A DNA stretch of 64,000 bases from Pisaster brevispinus. Its lineage: Eukaryota > Echinodermata > Asteroidea > Forcipulatida > Asteriidae. Of the stretch, positions 55,201-64,000 are shown in pieces (position 1 is the first letter of the stretch; each line of letters opens with the position of its first letter). The notes beneath the pieces are model-generated. The model was given only the letters and a program-made list of their open reading frames with translations, was not told the origin of the DNA and searched no databases. Position numbers and translations under genes: made by a program. The DNA is taken from positions 7,014,722 through 7,078,721 of the forward strand of contig JAMKCF010000002.1 of assembly GCA_023634235.1 (NCBI GenBank). The letters run 5' to 3'.

Positions 55201-58200
55201 AATAGTGTACTGAGGCGGAACTATGAATGTGAACGAAAATAAATTTGAGATCATAAACACGTCACCAATAACGGGTCTTTCTCACCATACCTTTAGGTGG
55301 TTTCTTGAAAAGACTTTTGGACAAGGCTTAAGTATAATACATTTTTACTACCAAAATGCACTGCATAATGACATCGGACTGTACTTAAAAGTTTGCTTGC
55401 CAACACAACATTGTTGTCTACTCTGCCCTAAAAAACGTCTCACAACTTTAAACAAATCCCGGGTTAAGTTGGAAGCAAACCTGAACTAGTAAGAGTGCGT
55501 AGTTGTTTTGGTATTCTTATTTAAAAAAAAAATGGTTTTGCTTCTTTTTTTTAATGAAAATTTCAATAAGATTTAACAGCAGCTGTTATGTCATTTATGA
55601 GGTTCCATACACCCGAGGTGGCAAGTTGTAAGTTGCCCCCGAGCATTTATGATTGTTGTCAAACAGATGCAAACCAAATAAAAATAAACTTCACACATGT
55701 TTGTATTAATTAAATAAACAAGTCGCTATATAGAGCTGTTGTACATGTGCTGACGCCGTGTTAATCTTTTTGTAAACGGACCCGGAGTGTTAAAGGAGGT
55801 TTAAAGCGCGTTCTACACATGTTTTACTCAAAATAAATGTAGATTTAATTTTGCCTTGTTGTCTTGTTGTGATGAAAGATTCGGAAAGTTTGTAATACTA
55901 ATTACAAAATAGAAACTGTTTTTGTTTTACAGACGGCTTACATATCGCTTTCTATTTCTGTACAAACAGCATTCTAGCCAGGATGTAAAAGAGCGAACGG
56001 GTAGCCTGTACGACTTGTGGAAGGAGACCCACATTAGGGTCCCGAAAAAAAAAATCATTATTGGCTTCAAAGTGTGATTATTATTTCAAAAGAAAATTAA
56101 AATTCAGGTTATTAGCCCCCTTTTCCCGCAAAAAGAGGGGTAATGCGCGCCTGGTGGTCACTTCCCTCACACTTTTGACGATTAAGTCAATAACCTAAAC
56201 AGAAGCTGTGTCATTTTATTGATTTTGTGTCTACTTTGGAGCCATTACTTTTGTGTGTCAGTCTGTTGATTCATGGACTTTGTACATTTGTTCAAGTCTT
56301 TCCGCTGATAAAAAGATGCTATTTCATAGACTTTGTAAATTGTTCGGTCTGTCCACTGACTGAAGATGCTATTTCAATACGTTATCATGAACACATGGAG
56401 TACCTTCATATTTTAATGCCAACATTTGGTAATGTTCTAAATGACAAACCATTACTAACACTATCGGTAGGCTACTATGTCTGAGCAGTCTTGCTTAACG
56501 CACATAACCATCAGCTTACGGCAAGTACTTGTTAGGATAGTTGTCCGGTTAATAACAACAAAATAAATTTATTTGTAAAATACCAAAAAAGTGCCTCACT
56601 ATAAAATTGTTTGACCTTGGCAATAATAATAGTCAAAAACAAACTATAAAAGTTGCCTAAAATTGTCAGTAAACAAACCCAAGTAAACACGGGAGCAATT
56701 AACCAAAAATTCAAGCAAGTTAAAATAAAGGAACCTAACAATAGTTAACATTATTGATGTGTAATAATAATAATAATAATAATAATATCGAAGTCTTATA
56801 TAGCTATTATAGATGTGTAAAATACTTTAAAAAGCCAAAACAAAAGCATAGACAAAAAAACCTACAGGTAAGCAACTAAAGATCATATTATGCACTTTAC
56901 AATTTTGGGAATTTTTTTGAGAGCTGTTTTTAAGAGGCGATGTTTTATAGCCTAAACTATAAAGAAACAATGGGAAAATTACAAGAACAAACACCACACC
57001 GCTGTGACTAGGGCCTGAACAAGTTAGGTTGTCACTTTGTGTACATTTAGTATACATGATTTATAAGAAATAATTCATGCCCCAAGTAAGTGGGCAGCAA
57101 ATAAATTTTGGTTTTACAAACATCATTGAACATTTTGGGGAACAGATTTTAGGACTAAACGTATACGAATTAACTATCCGGGCACATTAAACAAATTCAT
57201 TTGGGGTAATCACATGTACTGCAGCTGCAGTAAAAGTGATTTATTTTTGTGTTAATACAAAAGTGTGTGAAGATTAGGCTTGGAACTGTTTGACAACATT
57301 CAGTAATATCCCTTTGAGTATGCCCTACATTTTAGGGAAGCAATGTTCCATTGTTAAAAGTCCCCCCGTAAGTTGGCGTGTGTAAGGGCGGGCACACACA
57401 CACAAACCAGCCAATGCAAGCTCGAACCAAATTCATTGTAGATTCTGAGGGGCTATAAACATCTACCTTGATCTTTGAATAAATGTAAAGTTGAGAAAAT
57501 ACTGCCCTTGGTTTTGGGAGGATACAATTTTTGTTGTTGAGAGACGTGATAGTCTGCCGTCCGTTTCTCTTGTTACACTAAGAAACCAGTCATCACTTAT
57601 GAGTAACTTTTTTGCTTTGGAGTGAAACAAAATTACGATACGCGCATCATTTTGCAATGTAACAAAAGCTAATTAAAACAATTTCTTTTAACAATCCCGG
57701 TCCCTGCCTGTTTGACAGCAGATTGCGGGGGCGGTCCATCGAAACGGGATGTCTGTGTCAAATGCCGTTTGTTGCAATAGGATCCCGTAAAACCACAGAC
57801 AGACAGGAAAAGGTTGCTCCCTCCCCCTCCCCCCCCCCCCCTAAAGAAAATATATATATATATAAATGTCATTTTGTGGTTTGGCCTATTTAAAACCCAA
57901 GTAAAGTGTTTTGGTGCTAAAATATTTAAAATGAGTGGTGACAAATATATTCCATCTTATTCTCAGACGACACCCCAAAATAATATTATTAAAACATTAC
58001 TTGACTTTTGGTGCAGCTTCAACTGCTTGTATTACTAACACGAGCTGGTTAATTACCAGTTTGGTAAACATGTACGAGAATACAATATAATGCAATTCTT
58101 ATTAAACTCATGACATAATCATGACTTAATGAAGGGCAAATGCCCAGGGGCAGCTTGCCCATCAAAATGTACCGGGCCCGGATTACTTCGCAGCTTGCCA

Positions 58201-58636
58201 TAGATAAAATGAGGGGGCAGCTTGCCCAGCTTCTGTATATAACACTAATTAAACAGCAGTGTTTTAAAATAATGACATACAAGCCTACCAGCCTAATTGT
58301 CGATAACAGAGGTGGCAGCTTGCCGCCCCTATAAAACACTAACAGCAGTGTTTCTAAAATCAATGCTATAATTACATAATCATAGAAGGTTTATAGTGAT
58401 TCCATCGCTGGTACATGCGGTTGGAATACATGAACTAGCCCCACCTGAACAAGAGGGTGCAAGTGTTACCAAATAAACATTACAACGTCAACATTTCAGA
58501 CAAGCCCCCCATTAATTTGGTTGGCCCAAAGCAGTGGCAGTCACTTCCTTAATAAATAATGCCAAACACACCCCGTAAATGCCGCACCCCATAAGGAAAA
58601 CAGCCACAGCGGGGGGGGGGGGGTAAATCATCATAC
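55201..58636. other. AT-rich region with minor repeats
   Basis: No gene recognised. Contains a SINE/LINE tail remnant (56763-56812), a poly-C run with adjacent TA repeat (57826-57862), and three GGCAGCTTGCC words with a repeated CAGCAGTGTTT (58150-58350). A poly-G run lies at 58610-58623. Confidence 0.45.
56763..56812 (-). repeat. SINE/LINE tail remnant
   Basis: On the minus strand AGCTATATAAGACTTCGAT followed by ATT units resembles the tail of the SINE at 22.9 kb and the LINE at 51.9 kb. Confidence 0.5.
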
Positions 58637-59093
58637 TGTAACGCGCCGTCGCGGTCAAGGACTTGTTGTTGGTTTGATGATTTGTACGTGAATTAAATAT
58701 AATGGACATGAACAGGAACGGGACAACAGACACACAACGAATAAATAATTGTGACTCGGAAACAATTCTTATGATTCTCTGATTCTTCTCTGATTCTTTG
58801 GTTCTTTTCTTGTATCGGCATAAATTACATGAACTTACATTATACTAGCTCTATATCTCTTATGCGAAGCTTACAAGGGAGTGGGGTGTTGGAGCATTCA
58901 CACTTTCCGTCTTCACTCTTTGAGACACAGATCAGCACTGACTGCCCCTCTCGGATCACGTGGGAACCCAAGCCCGCAATCTCACGATGCCCGCAATGGC
59001 GCCTGGATTCCCAAGTGATCCGGATGTCTGCGGTCAGCGCTGCCTGTCTGTCCTCATGTGAACTCGGTGACCTAGTCACCCCTGCTCGCTACA
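58637..59093 (-). repeat. 3' LTR of the Gypsy element
   Basis: On the minus strand it starts TGTAGCGAGC and ends GCGCGTTACA, i.e. TG...CA ends with a short inverted TGTA/TACA. It is preceded at 59096-59110 by the purine tract CTTAAAGGAGGGGG that primes plus-strand synthesis. 457 bp. The partner LTR is outside the window so the boundary is inferred. Confidence 0.7.
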
Positions 59094-59369
59094 CAACCCC
59101 CTCCTTTAAGAAAGGATGTGTCCTCACATCGTTCCCTCTGACTTTAAAGGACAACTAAAAGAAAACTTTCCTTAACATTCAAAGAAACAAATCTCAAAAC
59201 TTTAGAGTAAACAAAAATAGACATCTCAAAACTTCTTGCAATAAGTAATCAGTAACATCTCTTATAATAATTTTTTGTAAAAGTTTTTATCTTCCAGTAC
59301 TTTTGTTTTTAACTTATGTGAAACTTAAATACAACTGTCCCTACGCGTACGTAACAAAGATGAGATGAT
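59094..59369. other. Gypsy 3' untranslated part
   Basis: Between zinc-finger ORF and LTR; contains the polypurine tract and otherwise no ORF. Confidence 0.6.
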
Positions 59370-59996
59370 CTACTCCGGGAAGAAGCGCTCCTTGATCACT
59401 CTTGCTGTCACTTTGCCGTCGCTATCAAGCAGCTCCTGGATCGTCCGTTCGGCCAAGCGATGAGTGTTGCGGCCACCTTCACTCTGACACCCAACCTCAT
59501 TTACAGTAGGCAAGACCGAAGAGGTCGTCGGCGCCAGGGGAGCTACAACTTCCATCGACGGTACTGACAATGGCATTTGGATGCTACGACGTACTTGCGG
59601 TGGAGACAGAGACTGCAGCATCAGTCTGTGCTCTGGGGTCCCTGGGTGAAGACTGATGAGGTCACTTCCCCTTCCTGGGGTTCGTGGAATCTCCGGGGTT
59701 TCCGGTATAGCTTGCAGAGAATGACCCAGGATCCGGGTCGTCAATGTGGGTCGCCCAATGCCTCTCCAGATCATGTTTGCGAACAAACGAGTGACTGCAA
59801 TAACGGTGAGGACACCTCAGTCTTTCCTTCTGATGTTGGCCATGTTGCTCCTCCTGATGCCTCTTGAGGTTAGAGAGGGAACTGCATGCCTTGAAACACA
59901 CCTGGCACTTGTAACGCCTGTTCGGGCTCTTCTGGTGGGCCTGTCTGGTCTCTCCCCGCGAGGGTGAACGGCTCCTGCTCCGGGCTACTCTTGGCC
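59370..59996 (-). CDS. extra Gypsy ORF with C2H2 zinc fingers
   Basis: The frame 59996-59662 starts after a strong splice acceptor (pyrimidine tract, TACTGCAG at ~60004-59997) and encodes an Arg/Ser-rich RVARSRSRSPSRGE stretch, one classical C2H2 finger (YKCQVCFKACSSLSNLKRHQ...H) and a second with spacing CPHRYCSHSF...LERHWATH. A different frame (59740-59370) then gives a Pro-rich tail and a helical C-terminus QELLDSDGKVTARVIKERFF. Either the ORF ends at 59662 or a frameshift near 59740 separates the two. No ATG is close to the acceptor, so it is probably expressed by splicing; the donor is not resolved. Such a DNA- or RNA-binding accessory protein downstream of integrase is not standard for Gypsy. 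Confidence 0.6.
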
Positions 59997-60032
59997 TGCA
60001 GTAGCAAAAAGAAAATATGAAAACACCTATTG

Positions 60033-63000
60033 TTAATAACACCAGTCACCAAAACGGTCAGGGGGTTTTCGCTTACGTCTACGTGAGTCAGTTGGTTCAA
60101 CTCCTGTTGTATCCAGTAATTGTTCTGTGTCTGGAGGTGTCTCAACCTCGTCTGAGTCTTGCCTGGGGCCATCCACCATCGAGTCCTCTACCTCCTGATA
60201 TCTCGCCCCAGGGTCCTCCTCTGTCGACCCACTACCTGAGGTAGTGCCATCATTTGGAGTGGGAATTGTACCCTCACCATCTTGGAGCCCGCCAGAAGCT
60301 CCTCCACCATCTCTGTTAGTTGCAGTGCCCAAGCTGTTTTGATCGGGTGTAATTCCTTCCATTGAAGAATTCTGAGCCCCGGTCTGAAGCCACGATCGAT
60401 CAACTTCTCCGCAGAACGGTTTAAGCAGGTTAGTGTGGACTACTTTAGGTTTATGGCGGGGGCTTTTCTGGATCCTCACAACCACGTCGCTGACATTCTT
60501 GGTAATGAGGTAGGGCCCATCATATTTCGGCTGCAGTTTCGGTGACAAGCCAACCTTCCGAGTATTGACCCGCAGCATAACTGCTGAACCAGCTTCGTAC
60601 CTCTCGTTGGTCAACTTTAACTCATAATGGTTACGTTGATAATGTGCAGCCTTTTTGAGGTGATTCCTAGCAATATCGTGAGCTTCCCCAATTTTCCTCT
60701 CCAGTTCGTCGACATACTCTGATGCTTCCAAGGGCTCTCCCGGCAGTGAACCTCCACATATCAGGTCAATAGGAAGTTGAACCTCTCACCAAAACATAAG
60801 CATGTTTGGTGTCATCCCAGTACTTTCTTGGGGCGATGCACGATATGCCATCACAACATGTGACACATGCAAATCCCAATCTTTTTGGTTCTCAGCTACA
60901 TAAGATGACAACATCACCTTTAGCGTCCGGTTGAACCTCTCCACCTGCCCGTCACTCTGTGGATGGTAGGGTGTGGTTCTTGTCTTGTTGATCCCAAGTA
61001 GGCTACACATCCTCTGGAAAAGTGCACTTTCGAATTGCCTACCTTGGTCACTATGAAGTATTTGTGGTACCCCAAACCGACTTATGAAATTGTGTACCAG
61101 TACATCCGCCACCACATCTGCAGTAATTGTCGCTACTGGGTAGGCTTCTGTCCATTTTGTGAAGTAGTCAGAAACAACGACTATATAACGGTTACCAGCC
61201 CCAGTCTCTGGAAATGGACCGGTGATATCAATCGCAACTCGCTCTAGTGGAACCCCGGAAATCTGCTGCTGTAGGGGGGCTCTCTTCGTCTTCATGGGCA
61301 TCTTATGTTTTGCGCATACCAGGCACCGTCGGATCCAATTCCTCACAGAATCCCGCATCCCCTGCCAATAGAAACGGTGTTTGACCCTGTCCAACAGCTT
61401 TTTCATACCCAGATGACCACCTGTAGGGGAGTCATGCAGCTGTCTAAGGATTTCTTCCTGCATTGAACGGGGAACCACAAGCAAATAACGGACCTCTTCC
61501 CCTGTGTCGCTCTCCCATCTCCGTACAGTACTCCATCTTTAATGACCAGCTGCTTCCAGGCTCCCCACAAGGTCTTGAGCCACGGGCCCTCTGAAGAAAT
61601 GTCTCCCCATGTCGGCCTCGTCCCTCTTGTTTCCAACCAGTCTATAACTGTGCAAAGCACTGGCTCTCCCAACTGCTTGTCCCGTAAGTCCGCGCTTGAA
61701 ATACTCTCCAACCAGTTTGGGATTCCTGCTGTAGCTGTCCGGCAACTTGAAGTGCATTTCCCAATGGATGAGGATAGGTCAATGCTATTGGTTTCTGTCT
61801 GCCCCTTTACTTGCTCGGCTTCTTTAACACTTGTTATCGTTGGCATATTACCCTCACACTGATCCTCAACCAGCTCCTGCTGGCCACACCAAGGGTGCTC
61901 ACACTGGTTACATGGTCTTCTCGACAATGCGTCTGCGTTGTTATGTTGGCGACCAGGCCGATGTTGGATTGCAAAGTCATACTCAGCTAGCAGCTGAAGC
62001 CATCGGGCCACCTGACCAACGGGTTCCTTAAACCGGAACAACCACTTTAGTGCTCCATGGTCTGTTCTTAACAGGAAATGCTGCCCGTAAAGGTACGGCC
62101 TAAAGTACTTGATAAAGTAAACCACAGCAAGCATCTCTTTCCTTGTGACACAATAGTTTCTATCGGCTTTTGTTAAAGCCCTGCTTGCGTAAGCTATGAC
62201 TCTCTCGAAGCCATCCTGCTGTTGTGACAGCACAGCACCTATCCCGTGGTCACTGGCATCAGTATCCAGTGTAAACATTAAAGTTGAAGATGGATACGCA
62301 AGTACTGGAGAGGAAACAAGTCGTGACTTCAATTCGCTAAATGCCCGTTGGCATTCATCAGTCCAGCGGAAGAACCTCCCTGCCTCCGTGAGCCTATGCA
62401 AGGGCCTCGCCAACCCAGCGAATCCTTGCACAAACCGACGGTAGTACGACGCAAGGCCCAGAAAACTACGTACTCCCCGGACGGTTGTTGGGACAGGCCA
62501 ATCTCGCACTTGTTGAATCTTTGTTGGATCCGTCTTCACCCCTTTGGCAGAGACTATATGGCCGAGATAGGCTACCTCCTCTTGGAAAATGTGGCACTTC
62601 TTAGGCTGGAGTTTCAGCCCAGCATCCTTTATTCGGCTGAAGATAAGGTCCAGACGTTGAAGATGCTCATCAAACGAACAGCTATACACAATGATGTCAT
62701 CTAGGTACACCAGACACATCTGCCACTGTAGGCCCTGCAAAACTCGATCCATAAGACACTCGAATGTGGAAGGAGCGTTGCAGAGCCCAAAAGGCATTAC
62801 CTCAAACTGATAAAGCCCGCTTGGAGTGGCAAATGCTGTTTTTTCCTTATGCTTGTCCTCCATGGGCACTTGCCAATAGCCCGATGCAAGGTCCAACGTG
62901 GAGAAAAACTTTGACCCAGAAAGTGCATCTATGGTGTCATCAATACGGGGTATCGGGTACGCGTCTTTCCGCGTAACTGCATTTAGTCTTCTATAATCAA

Positions 63001-63997
63001 TGCAGAAACGGACCTTCCCATCCTTCTTCCGTACCAGAACGATTGGGGACGCCCATGGCCCAGTGGCAGGTTTGATGACCCCTCTCCTTAGCATTGCTTT
63101 GACTTCAGCCTCCGCCACTTCCCTCTGATGAAGTGGGAGCCGCCTAGGCCTCTGCTTTATTGGCGCCACATCTCCTGTCTCGATTTTATGTTTCACTAAA
63201 TCCGTCCGTCCAATGTCTCCTTCTCCACTAGAAAACTGCCCTTGATATCTGCAGAGAAGCCCCTTCAGTTGCTCACTCTCATGTTCCCCTATGAGTTTTG
63301 ATGATCTTTCATGCAAGTCTTGCAAGTGATTGGGCAAGTCTACCCTAGCTTCCCCAGAAGCCGTCCTTACTCTCTCCTTTTCCGTGTTAGCAAGGGGGTC
63401 AGAAATAATAAGCTCGGGGCCTATTGAATCAACTGCATAAAACATTGCTGCTGCTGTCCCTTGGTGAAGGGTGACGGGATCATCTCTGGGGTTCATTAGG
63501 CGTAGGGGCACTACATTGGATCCAGTTCTTACTAACGAAGGTGCTATCATGATGCAATTCTTTTCTGTCATAGCGACTGTGGGTTCTACTAGCCCGCAGG
63601 TGACCATCATGCCGCTACCGTCAAGACTCCCCTCAATGAGCATTTCCGTCCTAGGAGGGACGACAACAGTTTCAACAACCGTCACACGACGACTCTGTTG
63701 TCTCTCTGCCGTCTCCCAAAGAGGCAGCACTATTTCTCCCCACTCAAGACATTTATTCGTGACATCAATCACGCATCGCTCGTTCCTCAAGAAGTCCAGT
63801 CCCAGCAACACATCGTTTCCTATCGAGGCTACTATGAATCGATGTTGAACTTTCACTCCAGCCAGCTGCAACTCAGCTCCCACTTCCCCTCCAATGGCCA
63901 ACTCCTTACTGTCCGCCAGCATAACCCTTACATCAGTGCTTGTCACTGACGCCTGGTCCTCTTTGGACCACTGTTTAGTTATCTTCTCAGACAGCAA
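60033..63997 (-). pseudogene. Gypsy pol polyprotein (protease, RT, RNase H, integrase), broken
   Basis: 63997-61403: retropepsin end (VLLGLDFL), RT with CIDYRRLN, FSTLDLASGYWQ and VYLDDIIVYS, RNase H with LDTDASDHGIGAVL and LRTDHGALKW. The frame breaks at ~61524 by one missing base. 61510-60786: integrase with ITGPFPETG (Asp), HSDQGRQFES (Asp) and PQSDGQVERFNRTLK (Glu), a 35-residue Asp-Glu spacing. A TGA at ~60797 interrupts the segment after MLMF. 60784-60033: GPY/F-type module (KYDGPYLI), then a Ser/Gly/Glu-rich tail ending RRRKRKPPDRFGDW. Gag lies outside the window. Confidence 0.92.
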
Positions 63998-64000
63998 GGA

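Larger units (their letters stand above)
58637..64000 (-). mobile_element. Gypsy LTR retrotransposon, 3' part
   Basis: Covers the 3' LTR (58637-59093), polypurine tract, an extra zinc-finger ORF and pol; gag and the 5' LTR lie beyond the right edge of the window. Two or more frame breaks make this copy defective. Confidence 0.9.

Noticed and set aside
57669..57944. Gly-rich ORF
   Set aside because: Produced by a poly-C run and a TA repeat.
58829..59158. 109-residue plus-strand ORF
   Set aside because: Lies across the Gypsy 3' LTR in antisense.

Overview
The window is animal nuclear DNA, AT-rich with long non-coding stretches. A marine invertebrate deuterostome fits best, and an echinoderm such as a sea star is my favoured guess. 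The reasons are a secreted collagen/C1q gene, a multi-exon GPI-anchored alkaline phosphatase, a tRNA-derived SINE ending in an ATT tail, and a mix of Penelope, DIRS, L2-like, RTE-like, hAT, Harbinger, Gypsy and Polinton elements. The species is an inference; no ribosomal or mitochondrial marker is present.

Layout. 1-1.1 kb: decayed LINE reverse transcriptase. 1.9-2.1 kb: small hAT-like MITE. 3.2-3.7 kb: inverted partial copy of the C1q gene found at 20-21 kb. 4.1-11.2 kb (minus): alkaline phosphatase locus of about ten exons, carrying a nonsense codon, two or more frameshifts and a gap, so probably a pseudogene; a Penelope-like fragment with a hammerhead-like tail sits in one intron. 12-13.8 kb: a dispersed repeat and a 1.2-kb foldback palindrome. 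17.4-19.5 kb: internally deleted Harbinger element. 20.2-21.0 kb: collagen/C1q gene with one frameshift. 22.6-22.9 kb: SINE.

The centrepiece is a complete 16.2-kb Polinton/Maverick element (23228-39438) with a perfect 6-bp target duplication CTGGGT and nearly identical ~0.55-0.63-kb terminal inverted repeats. Left-arm genes read rightward: a spliced PC4-like + Death-domain gene, a Cys/His-motif protein, chromodomain integrase, penton, PX-like protein, major capsid protein and adenain-type protease. Right-arm genes read leftward: protein-primed PolB, small membrane protein, packaging ATPase and two conserved Polinton proteins. Between PolB and the right TIR lies a GC-richer orphan gene followed 21 nt after its stop by a textbook histone-type 3' stem-loop; a partial internal copy of the TIR borders this module. 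The gene set gives replication (PolB), integration (INT), capsid (MCP, penton, PX, ATPase, protease) and two probable host-interaction genes at the two ends. Apart from one apparent frameshift near the integrase N-terminus it looks young and intact.

39.4-64 kb: DIRS relic, a histone-stem-loop/hammerhead-like repeat, a 1.5-kb non-autonomous hAT element built of GGTCTC arrays, several MITEs, an L2-like LINE inserted into an older RTE-like LINE, a second copy of the 12-kb dispersed repeat, and at the right edge the 3' part of a Gypsy retrotransposon (protease-RT-RNase H-integrase, LTR at 58637-59093) with an extra, apparently spliced C2H2 zinc-finger ORF. No intact ordinary host gene can be asserted with confidence.
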